Shown piece after piece: positions 1-12,399 of a stretch of 64,000 nucleotides of DNA. Each line of letters begins with the position of its first letter. Within the stretch, counting starts at the first letter, position 1. The translations under genes were made by a program, and so were the position numbers. The stretch spans positions 2,194 to 66,193 of the forward strand of contig NMRA01000141.1 of the NCBI GenBank assembly GCA_002633005.1. Direction: 5' to 3'. The notes beneath the pieces are model-generated. The model was not told where the DNA came from. It ran no database searches and saw nothing but the letters and a program-made list of their open reading frames with translations. This DNA comes from Phoronis australis. Its lineage: Eukaryota > Phoronida > Phoronidae.

Positions 1-2058
1 TTTTTATTGTCTGTGTTTCCTTCAAAGAAAATATTCAGCAATGGACACTACTTAATAAGGGGCATTATGCTAATTTTAAAAACTGTCACCACCGTATGGG
101 TTTTGTCTATTTTAAAGGTATTGAATGAATTTGTGAGTTCATGAATTGATGGTGTTATTCTGGTAGATCTTGTATCCTTATCCCATAAACATTCTGTGAT
201 ATTTATTTACATTTTAAAAGGCATGCAGCAGCATCAGACAAATACAATAAAGAGTTTCTGGAGCTTCTGGTGAGGAGGATGTCACTAATGGACTACAAGA
301 TTTTCTACGTTGACTACACCACGTTTTGACAGGCAGCGACTGCGCAGACTCGCGCCAAGGTATGTTTTCTCAGTCATGGGACATTCCATGTAAGTCCTGT
401 GTAGTTTCAGATGTCTTATAAATGCTTTAAGCTCTTCAGTTAAGACATCATCAAAGAACTCAAACTGGTGCAATATGCAAATAAATGTAACCTTCATATG
501 CACTCACACCTTCTGTGTTGAGAGGTTTTGGTCAGCACCCTGTCTGCATATTATCTATCGCTTCCTTGAAACATTGGTATACAGTAGTGATGCATTACCA
601 CCAGTTGATTTTTGGACATCTTTGTGTGTCAAACCATCCCCATTTTGAATTTACAGCACAGTATTCCTTGTCTGTTGCCATTTCAACATGACTTAATCTC
701 TATACTTTTCCGGATATTTTTATTTGGTTTCAGAGACGACTGACTTCATCCATCAAGGGATGGTAACCAGGTCCTTCATGAACACTTAAACTCTACTCTG
801 GCTGCAACGTTGGACAACAGATATTTTATATGGACTAAAGATGACTTTCTTGTAATTTCAGATGAGCAGTGCGTATTATTATTTGCACTAAGTTAAAGTT
901 TTGAAATTTGCAAAAAAATGCAAGTAGGGGTAACATAGTATTGTTTCAAGTGCATACAAAACATCAATTAAGTTAACGATAAGGAAAATCTTGAAACTAA
1001 CCTTAAGTGTAAACTTGAGGAATCCGGAGGATAAAGATAAGGAAACATTTAAGGTAAACCCTGGTAGACCTGAAGTTAAAGAATCTGCAACANTAAACTT
1101 AAGTTACGGAAATATTAAGAGGAATCTGGAGGATAAAGATAAGGAAACATTTAAGGTAAACCCTGGTAGACCTGAAGTTAAAGAATCTGCAACACGGGCT
1201 TGAACCGAATGCTTATGATAAATGATAGTATTCCCTATGTTAAAATTACTTGTAGAGAACAACTTTGATCCTCCGCTGTGATCTTATTAGGGCTTACCAG
1301 AAGTGGCGACTTATGTTTTTGGAGTCAGTAAGTAAAGGACCATCCAACAATGAAAGAAGTGTTGAAATCGGGGTCAAAATTTTTTTAGGCGTGAAAAGGC
1401 CTAAAAATAATGTTTTCCAACTTTGATCTTGCCGTGTGACCTTATTAATGATCCAATCCAACTCAAACTTGGTGGGTTTTAGTTTCTCAACATTCTACCT
1501 CGATCTGGAAAAGAATTTTTGAAATTGGAGAAACCCTGGACTATAATGTAGGCATAGCTTTTTTCGGTCAAAAAACTTTTTGTCTTCGATTGTAAAGTTT
1601 CTGTTCTTATTTGAAAGGCCAATCTTCCAAATGGTCAGCCCCCAAGATTCAGCGTGATCGGCCCTCTAATTAGGTAATAGTGGCCCATCAAAGTGACCCA
1701 CCCAAGGGTCCTTTTTGGGTCCAGAATAATTTTGTTTTCGATTTCAAAATTTTTTTGTGCATCTGATAGCCCCTTGTTTGTCCTCTCTAGAAATGTAAGT
1801 ATCATACTTTTTTGGCCTTTGTAAGGGCCCAGGAGTGCCCCAAATTGGCCTACCCCCTTTAAAATATCAGAAAAGATGTGCCAAAATGAGCTGTAGTTTG
1901 GAAAGTCATATCTTCGTGACCATTTTTAAAATTTGTCAATTTTTGTTTAATAAAAACTGATTGGTTATTCGACACCTGGCAGACATAGCATGTTTTACTT
2001 CTGGCAAGTACATTGTCTACTAATAATGGTCGTTGTGTGGTCAGGTGGTAGTAGCACG
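1..2058. repeat. Copy 1 of a ~2.1 kb direct duplication
   Basis: This stretch aligns almost base for base with 3026-5127, differing by scattered substitutions and small indels. It contains no convincing gene. The copy runs in from the left edge and stops exactly at a single n at 2059, which marks a contig junction. The low divergence and the end at a junction suggest two haplotype contigs placed in series. A real tandem duplication remains possible. Confidence 0.85.
1020..1198. repeat. Unmerged contig overlap around single n at 1093
   Basis: The ~72 bp ending at 1092 (rich in GATAAAGATAAGGAAAC and ending GAATCTGCAACA) is repeated immediately after the n, ending at about 1193. The second duplicate copy (around 4060-4130) has this block only once. 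The local repeat is therefore best explained as two overlapping contig ends joined without merging. Confidence 0.75.
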
Positions 2059-2174
2059 NTTCGTCAGGTTGTGGGGAACACTCTGCAGTATGGAAGGCCC
2101 CTTGTCTTTTGCTAATTTTGGTAATTGTCATTAATGCTCATTTAATACTTATTCTTAGGTTAAGGTGATCACTG

Positions 2175-2265
2175 ATGGCATTTACAAGTACGCTGAGAGT
2201 AGCCGCAAACATCAGCATTGACTTGGAAGTACACAGTGGAAGATGTGTTACTTTTTGCTCAGATG
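2175..2265 (+). CDS. Possible isolated coding exon, unrecognised
   Basis: An open frame begins ATGGCATTTACAAGTACG and runs about 30 codons to a consensus splice donor (CAGATG followed by GTGAGT) near 2266. A possible acceptor (TTCTTAG) lies just upstream near 2158. The encoded peptide is mixed-composition and includes the segment SIDLEVHSGRCVTF. It lies in single-copy sequence between the two duplicated blocks. No family was recognised and no partner exon was identified, so this is only a candidate. Confidence 0.25.
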
Positions 2266-3025
2266 GTGAGTTTAACCTGACAACAAAGTCAAAACTTCAT
2301 TTCGCTATAGTCTGGCTAAAAATGAAAATCAAATTTGGAATGAAAATTAAATTTGTTTTTTTTTACGCTTATGAAGTCGTTTATAAATAGTCTTTTTTTG
2401 ATTGACCAATATTTGTGTCTTTTTTCTACCACAACTGGATGAATAAGTAGATGAGTGTATCGATCAAGTGGTGTTCCACAACACATCATCATTTTGTCAC
2501 CTGCTTCACTGTTTTTGTGTTCACTTCGATAAAATGTCCCAATACTATAACGGAAATTTCAGTACAATATAAACATTCCGCATCGTACTTGAACTAGAAT
2601 AAGAAAAATCCACTATTTAATCCAATTTAATTTGCTCTTTCAAATTGTTCAATCATGTTGTAATTCAAAGCAGTCTATTTGTTACTACTTGCCATAGAAA
2701 AAGGTTGCCCTACTGGGACCCTTGGCCAATACAGCATTTACCTATTAATAATACATAATTAGTTATTCATTTTACGGTAATTTTGTTTGTGACCTGGTAG
2801 CTCTATACTTTTCCTCGCTGTGTGCCGTGGCTTTGCCTAAACCTCTTGCTTTTGATTTACTTCTTCATCGGGTGTGGGTGCCTCTTGTACTTATAACGTG
2901 CAGTAGCCCAATGCTACGTTCATTTCTCATATTTCTCGCTGAAGCCACTACAATGATTTTCATTTTATGCTTCTTTTGCAGCATGCTTAAGCACTTGTAC
3001 TTCACCAGGTTTGTGATGTTTAACT

Positions 3026-5127
3026 TTTTTATTGTCTGTGTTTCCTTCAAAGAAAATATTCAGCAATGGACACTACTTAATAAAGGGCATTATGCTAATT
3101 TTAAAAACTGTCACCACCGTATGGGTTTTGTCTATTTTAAAGGTATTGAATGAATTTGTGAGTTTATGAATTGATGGTGTTATTCTGCTAGATCTTGTAT
3201 CCTTATCCCATAAACATTCTGTGATATTTATTAACATTTTAAAAGGCATGCAGCAGCAGCGGACAAATACAATAAAGAGTTTCTGGAGCTTCTGGTGAGG
3301 AGGATGGCACTAATGGACTACAAGAGTTTCTACGTTGACTACACCACGTTTTGACAGGCAGCGACTGCGCAGACTCGCACCAAGGTATGTTTTCTCAGTC
3401 ATGGGACATTCCATGTAAGTCCTGTGTAGTTTCAGATGTCTTATAAATGCTTTAAGCTCTTCAGTCAAGACAGTCATCAACTCAAACTGGTGCAAGGTGC
3501 AAATAAATGTAACCTTCATATGCACTCACACCTTCTGTGTTGAGATGTTTTGGTCAGCACCCTGTCTGCATATTATCTATCGCTTCCTTGAAACATTGGT
3601 ATACAGTAGTGATGCATCAGCACCAGTTGATTTTTGGACATCTTTGTGTGTCAAACCATCCCCATTTTAAACTTACAGCACAGTATTCCTTGTCTGTTGC
3701 CATTTCAACATGACTTAATCTCTATACTTTTCCGGATATTTTTGTTTGGTTTCAGAGACGATTGACTTCATCCATCAAGGGATGGTAACCGGGTCCTTCA
3801 TGAACACTTAAACTCTACTCTGGCTGCAACGTTGGACAACAGATATTTTATATGGACTAAAGATGACTTTCCTGCACTTTCAGATGAGCAGTGCGTATTA
3901 TTATTTGCACTCAGTTAAAGTTTTGAAATTTGCAAAAAATGCAAGTAGGGGTAACATAGTATTGTTTCAAGTGCATACAAAACATCTATTAAATTAACGA
4001 TAAGGAAAATCTTGAAACTAACCTTAGTGTAAACTTAAGTTATGGAAATATTAAGAGGAATCCGGAGGATAAAGATAAGGAAACATTTAAGGTAAACCCT
4101 GGTAGACCTGAAGTTAAAGAATCTGCAACACGGGCTTGAACCGAATGCTTATGATAAATGATAGTATTCCCTTTGTTAAAATTACTTGTAGAGACCAACT
4201 TTGATCCTCCGCTGTGATCTTATTAGGGCTTACCAGAAGTGGAGACTTGTTTTTGGAGTCAGTAAGTAAAGGACTATCCAACAATGAAAGAAGTTTTGAA
4301 ATCGGGGTCAAAAATTTTTTAGGCGTGAAAAGGCCTAAAAATAATGTTTTCCAACTTTGATCTTGCCGTGTGACCTTATTAATGATCCAATCCAACTCGA
4401 ACTTGGTGGGCTTTAGTTTCTCAACATTCTACCTCGATCTGGAAAAGAATTTTTGAAATTGGAGACAAAAAATTTTTCGGCCTCCTTTTTTCGGTCAAAA
4501 AACTTTTTGTCTTCGATTTTAAAGTTTCTGTTCTTATTTGAAAGGCCAATCTTCCAAATGGTCAGCCCCCAAGATTCAGCGTGTTCGGCCCGCTAATAAG
4601 GTAATAGTGGCCCACCAAAGTGACCCACCCAAGGGTCCTTTTTGGGTCCAAAATAATTTTGTTTTCGATTTCAAAATTTTTTGTGCATCTGATAGCCCCT
4701 TGTTTGTCCTCTCTAGAAATGTAAGTATCATACTTTTTTGGCCTTAGTAAGGGCCCAGGAGTGCCCCAAATTGGCCTACCCCCTTCAAAATATCAGAAAA
4801 GATGTGCCAAAATGAGCTGTAGTTTGGGAAGTCATATCTTCNCTTGTTTGTCCTCTCTAGAAATGTAAGTATCATACTTTTTTGGCCTTAGTAAGGGCCC
4901 AGGAGTGCCCCAAATTGGCCTACCCCCTTCAAAATATCAGAAAAGATGTGACAAAATGAGCTGTAGTTTGGGAAGTCATATCTTCGTGACCATTTTTAAA
5001 ATTTGTCAATTTTTGTTTAATAAAAACTGATTGGTTGTTCGACACCTGGCAGACATAGCATGTTTTACTTTTGGCAAGTACATTGTCTACTAGTAATGGT
5101 CGTTGTGTGGTCAGGGGGTAGTAGCAC
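3026..5127. repeat. Copy 2 of the ~2.1 kb direct duplication
   Basis: This is the second copy of the segment at 1-2058. It carries its own single n at 4842, around which a block of about 143 bp (from 4699) is written twice. The flank right of 5127 is unique. No gene was recognised in it; the short ORFs on both strands are not conserved between the copies in a coding-like way. Confidence 0.85.
4699..4985. repeat. Unmerged contig overlap around single n at 4842
   Basis: The block starting CTTGTTTGTCCTCTCTAG at 4699 and ending TCATATCTTC at 4841 reappears directly after the n at 4843-4985 with almost no change. Copy 1 of the larger duplication has it once. This is an assembly seam rather than biology. 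Confidence 0.8.
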
Positions 5128-5259
5128 TATACCAATAGTTCTACTACTGGAAGATTTTGCACAGCGTTTCAATACCAAAATAATTTTTTTCGTTTTAGTG
5201 GACAGTAAAATAGATGCAAAAATTTCCCGTCAGAATACACTAACCGTAAGCTGAGTGTG

Positions 5260-6590
5260 CTATGCCTTGAGTGGAGTTGCGAATCTGTTGTCTATAGTGT
5301 ATGGACACATGTATCACAAAAATTAAAAAAATTAAACTTCCTCATAAGAAGATGTATTTTGTGCCGTCTAGTAGCCATTTTTATGATATAAATATACACC
5401 CCAAAAGCACACCATTAGCGATGCATTCACCAGCACATTTCAACCTCTTGTGTTGCTCTTGTTTGACAATGTATAATCTAGGAAATGCAGTTTTTTAGTG
5501 TTATTTTTCTGAGAATTATTTCCAAAAATCCACTGTGCCAGTTCTGTTTAGCTTGTCCAGTTTAAACCACAATGCCTAACTCCGCCAAGTTGCATCATAC
5601 TGTTAAGTGTTGCATCTTGCCAGTCCCAAGCCTGGGGAAAGGAGGAGGGGGCGTTTTATGTGGTCCTTCTGTTGGGATCACTGTGTGTAGACTGCTTGGT
5701 AAATAAATGGATTACATAGGAGTATCCTATCTGAGCTCTCACAGGCAGGTATGGGGGCACCCCCTGAGGGAACAATAGAAAAACTTTTGGCACTTCATTT
5801 AAGTATCAAGTGAAAGTTTCCTTCGAAAGTTGTGGTTAGTCCCTTCTTACGATATATCCTAGATCCTGGAGTTCACGAGCTCTCGCACGCATATTTCTAT
5901 GTACATGCAGGTGCATGCATGCTAGGGTTGATGATTGAATGTGTGTCATACTGACATTTCCAATACTGGTGATCGTAGCACTTCATATACTCACACATAT
6001 ATATTCATACATGTGTTGTGAATTAACAAATATGCAGTTCTCAATGAATGATTGAAACTGGAACGTTAAGAGTGTTTAAGTTACATCTATCAAAGAACTT
6101 GTGCAAGGCAATTAAGCTGTGGAGTAGATGGTAAGACCAACACAATGCAGAGCAACCCAGATCGATTGACCAAATGCAGTAATTGGTAAGAGTATGGGAA
6201 CCGGTGCAACACAAACCCTATAATCACGTGATGTGTATGTATATGCATGAGAGAATCTCACAAAGTGTGAAGCCTGCGCTTATTCAAAAATTAACATTCT
6301 CATGAATTTTTTCCTCGCCAAGAAGTGGATGAAGCTGTAGCTTTTACCAGTCCTGTCGCTATATGGGGGCAAGCCTAAATAGCCAGAATAGCAAATACTC
6401 ACTCGTTGAAAATTACCAAAATGTTGCATTTTGCTTACTTAAATGGCTGTTCCTCCTCTCGGTATCGTCGGTAATGGCAACCACCGTGTAACGCTCTTTC
6501 TTTGACCTAATTTGCTCGAGATGTTCTCAACATAAATTATTGAATTTGGTTGATGACATGGTAAAAACGATAACCAGAAATCAATTGGAC
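5260..6590. other. No gene seen
   Basis: About 1.3 kb of AT-rich sequence with no long ORF, no splice-bounded exon and no recognisable element. Confidence 0.5.
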
Positions 6591-6789
6591 CAGTGGCAAA
6601 TCTACGTTTTCAGTGGGGGTATAGGATTTGAGCGAATCCGAGGCGCGTAGCAAACCCCCTCCCGTGTAAGATCTTTGTAGTTTTTAGTAGCTGATTTTGT
6701 TTTTCTGGCGACATTTTTTTCAATTTTTACTTTTGGTCGTCGTCGAGGGGGGAGCGGTGGGTTGAACCACACCTGTAGATCTGCCTCTG
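6591..6789. mobile_element. hAT-like MITE (CAGTGGCRGATCTACG family)
   Basis: The left end CAGTGGCAAATCTACG and right end CTGTAGATCTGCCTCTG are imperfect terminal inverted repeats about 199 bp apart. The interior has G- and C-rich stretches followed by a T-rich segment. Related sequence is found near 41427 and at 43084-43218. The CAGnGGCGGATC-type end resembles non-autonomous hAT elements. I could not find a clean 8-bp target duplication. Confidence 0.55.
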
Positions 6790-6794
6790 CGGAC

Positions 6795-7570
6795 ATGCAC
6801 AACCCTCAATGTTCAAATTATGTGGGTGTATTATTTGACACTGAAAACCCTTTTCAACACAATCGTCATTCAAGCTCACCTGGATTACTGCCTCCCGGTG
6901 TGGTGCGCTGCATCTTACATGGATATGAAAACTGTCAGGCTATTCAAAATATGGCTGCACGCATTATTCTGGGAATTGGTGTGAGATATATATTGAAAAC
7001 CTCAATGGAGATGGGAATAATGATAATACACGATGACATAGGGCCTCACAGCCATCCAGTTTCAATTTGCTCAAAAACCAGAAATAAAACTGGTAAAAAA
7101 TCATTTACTACAGCGGTGCTTATTTCTGGCGGAGTACTTTCCCCTCCGATTCCAAATCAGCATCATCCTTAGTTTTGAAACCATAATTATTAGAAGTCAA
7201 TTTAATCAGAAGTGTTCGGTGTACCAAATGTGCCATAAATATCCTCAGACCAACCTATTTTTTATCTATATACATGATGATATACATGATTTCGTGTACT
7301 TTTATTAACTAATTTTAATCATTTATGAAGACATTATTTATTCATGTTATCTCATAATTTTAGTATCGTCTATTTGTAGTTTGTTTATTATTCATTTTGT
7401 TTCATCAGTCTTTCCATGTCAGTTTCATCATTGATTGTTTAAGTGTTGTCTTTCATTTTTCTAAGTCTGTATGTCCATGGAAAGCAACTAATCATGACGG
7501 GCCAGCCAGACTACCCCATTGTACGTATATAGGCCTGTTTATATCGGTACAAATAAATAAATAAATAAAA
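6795..7570 (+). mobile_element. Decayed LINE 3' end (CR1/L2-like)
   Basis: Short frames carry pieces of the C-terminal part of a LINE reverse transcriptase: NYVGVLFDTE near 6815, then HLDYCLPVWCAAS near 6880, then NMAARIILG near 6945. These are separated by frame changes and apparent deletions. The 3' part is AT-rich and ends in an (AAAT)n run at 7551-7570, as expected of a CR1/L2-like tail. No endonuclease or catalytic RT core is present, so it is a dead 5'-truncated copy. Confidence 0.65.
7551..7570. repeat. (AAAT)n microsatellite at LINE 3' end
   Basis: Four to five AAAT units follow the LINE relic directly and are probably its 3' tail. Confidence 0.8.
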
Positions 7571-7734
7571 GAATGAAAGTGTAATCAAATATTAGGTCTA
7601 ATGTACATAATAAAATATTGTGTGATGTTGACATTTTCAGAAAAACACATCAGATAACGCACCTGAGTTCGGTTGCAAAACGATCTAATAATATGAAACG
7701 AACAGCTCAACTTGCGGAAGTAAACAAAGATTTC

Positions 7735-8150
7735 ATGGTTAGAGGTCACCTACTCTGACTGACACGAGCAGAGGTCACCTACTTGACCTCCCTGCGCGCG
7801 CACAGACTCCAATACTTCCGGTGGTGTAGTGGGGAAACCAAGCGTGGCCTTTTCGCAGAGCACAGCGTGTTTACCGGAAATACTGTTAACATTATTAGAA
7901 GAAACTATATTTCGATAATAAAAAGAAAGATAAATTGCAGAATAAGATATAAATAGTGTCTTTTAGATATTAAAAACTATTTCAATATACATATATATCA
8001 ATTATATCACAAATCATTGCGGTTGATAGAAATTGATTCGAAATATATCGTACTTTCGAATTATTCCGTGTTCCGGTGCCGTACCCGAAAGGAAACATGT
8101 AAATTCTGTCTGACAAAACTTATTTAAAAGTCCATAACCATTTATTTAAA
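7735..8150 (+). promoter_or_regulatory. Probable promoter and 5' UTR of GRAF-family gene
   Basis: GAGGTCACCTACT occurs twice (about 7742 and 7772). The second copy runs into TGACCT, giving an inverted AGGTCA pair with a 6-bp spacer, a nuclear-receptor-like arrangement. Downstream are ACTTCCGG and ACCGGAAAT, which resemble ETS sites, inside the most CpG-rich stretch of the neighbourhood (about 7780-7880). The AT-rich 7900-8150 stretch would then be 5' UTR. The promoter role is inferred from position and motifs only. Confidence 0.4.
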
Positions 8151-8304
8151 ATGGGTTTGGCGACGTTAGAATTTAGTGATTGTATAACTGACAGCCCTTA
8201 CTTTCGGGATAAGTTGCATCAACATGAAAAGGAGATTGAAAGGACGAGTAAAGCCATCAAAAGTTTGATCGCTCAAGGAAAGGAGTTATTGCAAGCTGCC
8301 AGAA
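8151..8304 (+). CDS. First coding exon of a GRAF-family Rho GTPase-activating protein (ARHGAP26/10/42-like)
   Basis: GRAF proteins bind curved membranes with an N-terminal BAR domain, have a PH domain, switch off Rho-type GTPases with a RhoGAP domain and usually end in an SH3 domain. They act in endocytosis and cytoskeletal control. This exon encodes the first 51 residues and one base of codon 52. It opens with MGLATLEFSDC, followed by DSPYFRDKL and a helix rich in E, K and R, closely matching the start of vertebrate GRAF proteins (MGL-LEFSDC--DSP-FR--L). It ends at AGAA|GTAGGT; as I recall the vertebrate family, exon 1 stops at the same codon. The ATG is the conserved family start. No second exon was found downstream by eye; it may lie in a long intron, past a gap or outside the window. 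Which paralogue it is cannot be told from 51 residues, and oligophrenin is a less likely alternative. Confidence 0.88.
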
Positions 8305-11220
8305 GTAGGTGGAGTGTTAAATTCCTGCATACCATAACAGAGTTCTTGTAAAAGTCTGATGCAGCCCATTTTCAAAAAACTTTGAATTGTTCAGGGAAGA
8401 ATTTAAATTTGTTTAATCTAACAAATGAGCATAAGACATTGACTGTGACTACTCGGTTTCTTTGTGACATTGAATATTGAACCCAAGGCCAAGATCAATT
8501 GAATACTTTTGTCTTATTCACTGTCACTTTCATTGCTGTTGACACTAGCTTCTTCATCGTCCTTTTAAATTCTTGTTTAGAGTTGTTAATCTTTTCTTAG
8601 ACATTGCCTCTAGCTTATTCCATTGGAGACGATGACACATCTCCTGCAATATAGGTAGCATTTTTGCCGCACTAGGTATGAGAGTAACCCTCCTGGCAGT
8701 AAAGTGTCAAACTAACTATAGTCCTCTTAGTGGCCACGATTACCATTGTTGAATGTTATCAATCTTGGATATTAAGGCACTGCAACCTCGGTGTGGTTCA
8801 AATATTTCATCTTGCATGTGTTTCGTAGAGGCGGGAACCTTGCAAAAACTCAGGAACGGAAAAGTTCATGAGATATCACCATGCTTTTGTATCATTAGTC
8901 ACTTAGTGGAACATGATCACACCAGCTTCCTTAAGGGAACTCTACCTTTAGGTAAAAAAATAAATATCAGTGTTGTCCACAACAGAAAATTCAAACTTGT
9001 ATTAAGCCTAACTTGTCACGGCAAAATTCAAAATCGACGCAGTGACGAGTCGAAACAAGTGGTGGTTATCATCACAGTACTGTTTTTTCTGACTTTTTAT
9101 AATGTCTGGAACAGCTAATAGCTTCTGTGTACCGTGTTGGGAGTAACCGCTGAAAATACTGGTCGAATAGAATTTCCCAATTAAGCTAGATTATCACTTC
9201 ATCAATTTTTAATCATGATTTCAACATGTTCAGGATACATGTAGAAGTTGTTTTGTGGCATCCAATTTTACAGTAACCATTACTCATTCTATATGTCATA
9301 TGTGTTGTACTTTCAATTTAGTTTTTTTTTCTGAGTTTTGAGGTCATTCAGTGACATCAAAATTGAAGGGGACATCTACCGACAATCTCTGTCGATTTGT
9401 AAAGGTAGGAAATCCTCAGTCACATAGTCAGACGCTACCTGCATGGAAAACATGGGGAAACCTCATCACCTTATGCATTGGATAATACTAAATCTATTTT
9501 GTCATTTTCACCCAAGAATGTTAAGTTAACATTTAATAACATTTACTCTTTTAAGAAAGGGACAGCTTTCGAGGAGAGATATTACTTACATTCAAATCAT
9601 TCATTCCATTTCCCACCACTGTAAATTGGTTGAAAATCAACAGTAGATATCTGGGTGATATCGGTGATATCGGTGATATCGGTGAATGGGCTTTTAACAA
9701 CTGGATAAAGCTTAAAAAAGTTAAATTGGACGTGTAGTATTTAAAGAACGAGTGGAGGTATTATAAAACGGATGCCGTAGAACAAGTTCTACAAGTCTCA
9801 TAAACACGTGGATACTAAAATTATGATTATAGGCGATGTTATGATGTTAAAACTAGTGGGACTGATGTATTTGATTTTTTCCGACTATATGGAATGTCAG
9901 AATCGTACTCTCTGGAAGAGCTCTTCTCAGTATAGGGTGGTGGCATGGATAGCCTATAGATCACATAATGTCAGCAGTGCTCTCTGGCAAACAGAGTTGA
10001 TATACATATAATATATATGGAAAAATATGAGGTTTTCAAAATGACAAAAAGGCACATTCCTGACTGACTAGTTCCTAGTAGTAGGAACTGCCAATTTCAA
10101 TATCTTCTGACTTGTGCTTCATCGTGAAATGAAAGCTGGAAGTCCCAACAAGGACACGGAGTACTCACCTCAGTTTAATAATGGGAGCATCTTTATAAGG
10201 TCAAGCTAACATACTTCACCAGTGTAAATGTGTAGCAGAGACGCATACCCTAATGTACATTTGGCTTCCTATCATACTGAAGCTGTTGGGCTGTTATGAA
10301 CTGACCAGGTGTAGAATAATAACAAAATGACAAACAATGTATTACATGTGTTCTCTATAGCTTGTTTTAAAATGCATAAGTGACCAACAAATCTCAATAA
10401 ATTTCCAAATAAGGAAGTGCATACTGTTGGAATACTGACGGAAATTTAGATTGTTGATAACCGTCAACACCACACAGCGGAGCCAATTTCTAGAAGAGCC
10501 TCGTTCGAAGTGATTTGCATACTGCAAAAATGACTATACAAACAGTTTCATTTGTGAATGAAGGAAATATGAATGCTGTGGTATTTATTAGAGTTTGAAA
10601 GATTTACATCAGCAGCTTCCACAGTTATCCCTCTAAGCTCGGAATGTGCACTTTTGGGAACGTGACTGATGGTTTAGTCATGGTCAGGTGAATTTGACAA
10701 AAAAAACCAAGTATACAGGACTGGTATGCTAAAGGGAATTCCGTAATTGTACAGCAGTGTACAAGACCATTCAAGAACAGGTCGTGAACTATGAACCTAT
10801 TGGGATAACTGGCCTCACCATGTTTTTACCGATCATACTTGGTCGCAACTTTGCAGATCTTCTTTTGCATTGGCATTCTTAAAAGGTCATGTTTTCTCAG
10901 AAGGAATGTATATCATTTTAGAACCCATTTACATAGTGTTATGATCTCATGTCATATAATACTAGGAAAGGCCAATTGCCTTATTAAGAAGCTTAATTGC
11001 TTCCTCCTGCACCTGGTTTGAGTGAGCATTCTGTCCAAGTGCTCAGTGACAGTTTATTGGTGATTATGTAACCCTTCGTAATTATTTTAAACAACCAGGT
11101 TCATTGCCACTATTGGTAAAACCACATATGGCATATGGCGGTTGTCCAGTGCACTGCCAGGATACATGTGGGAAGAGTAGGCCACCAATGGCCATCAGTG
11201 AAAGTGAATCATGTTTTAGT
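8305..11220. other. Probable first intron of the GRAF-like gene; no exon recognised
   Basis: AT-rich sequence with short spurious ORFs only. The single structured item seen is the 9-bp microsatellite at 9654-9685. The intron call follows from the splice donor at 8305. Confidence 0.45.
9654..9685. repeat. GGTGATATC 9-bp microsatellite, 3.5 units
   Basis: Three exact copies of GGTGATATC and a partial fourth. Each unit contains the palindrome GATATC. Confidence 0.9.
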
Positions 11221-11222
11221 TA

Positions 11223-11300
11223 TCAGGGGTGGTGCAGTGGTTGGGTTTCTAACCAGCAGCATATTAGTTAAGCTGTGGTTTAGTCTTGCACTGTGACAAT
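11223..11300 (+). repeat. Possible tRNA-derived SINE fragment
   Basis: GGTGGTGCAGTGGTTGGG resembles an A box, and GTGGTTTAGTCTTGC lies at about the right distance for a B box. Neither is a clean match and no 3' tail was recognised. Confidence 0.25.
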
Positions 11301-11976
11301 GCGGGTGTTCAGCAGGTCTACAATGATTTCTTCACCAACAGGAATATTGGTTTCTCCGCTAATAGGGGTAATTAATCTTCAGTTACAAGCAAGAATTTAA
11401 CAAATTTCAGTTTGTCAAAAAGGTTCATGAATGACAGATTTCAAATCCATTTAATATCAAAAGTACGAAAGTCTTGTCACATGACCCTCAAATGTCTAAT
11501 CAGAGCCATGTTGTACAAACTGTGCTATCAATGAACTGAAATTTCCGCAATTTCTATTTTGTTGAGAAATTTGGCAAAACAAAATTCTACTTGAGCTCTG
11601 TCAACTCGTGTTATGTCCAAAATCGTTGCCGTGGTAACGTGTGAGTGACTTTCATGATTTGTGGTTTTGATCTCGCAATTATTCATGTTACATTTCCGTA
11701 ATTTTCTTGCTCCTGTTTCTTTGAAAAGAAGAAGGAAGGAATGATGCAAAACATTGCTCGAAAAAAATGGCTTCTGTGTTGATAACAAAGTAGATTGTTA
11801 TCTCATTCCATTGGTCTTTGTAATGTGGTTTTCAATGGTTAGTCTAAACTAACTAACACAATTTAATAAAGGACAGAATACCTACATTGTGCACAGGTGA
11901 ATGACATAGAGCTGCACTGTTTGGTCAATTCAGCTCGGTAGTTTTTCTGTATTTGGTAGAAACCCAAGCTGTCTGT
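11301..11976. other. No gene seen
   Basis: AT-rich stretch with no supported gene, exon or element. Confidence 0.45.
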
Positions 11977-12396
11977 AGTCCCATCCACACTCGGCCTTCC
12001 CTAAAACAACCTGCACTATTGCCATGTACCCCACTTCTAAGTGGATTGTCCACACGCACACATATACCATAACTAGGGTAAGACAAAATTCGTCACTCTG
12101 TGTGTGACAATGAAACCTAATGCGCGCAAGAGAAACCCCGCCTGTATGTAACCGCAGAAGGCAATTACTTCCACCTTACCCCACTTTTGCGTCGTCAAAG
12201 CGATTACAAGTGGCGTAAGTTATCCTAGAACAAATTGCCCCACCTCCATAATGTGACAGGCCTGTAATGTGGAGTAAGTTGTCACAAGTGGGGTAAGTTG
12301 CACTAGTTTAACTATCGTCCAAACAGCACTCAAACCTAGTGACAACTCGTTGCAGGAGTAACTTGTTCTTGAGTTAATCTGTGTGTGGACGGCACT
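11977..12396. mobile_element. Candidate MITE with AGTSCCRTCCACAC ends
   Basis: AGTCCCATCCACAC at 11977-11990 pairs with GTGTGGACGGCACT at 12383-12396 as a 14-bp terminal inverted repeat with two mismatches. The interior repeats a CCCCACTT / AAGTGGGGTAAGTTG motif in both orientations. No target duplication is obvious and no transposase frame exists. The short TIR and compact size fit a non-autonomous DNA element. Confidence 0.45.
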
Positions 12397-12399
12397 CGT

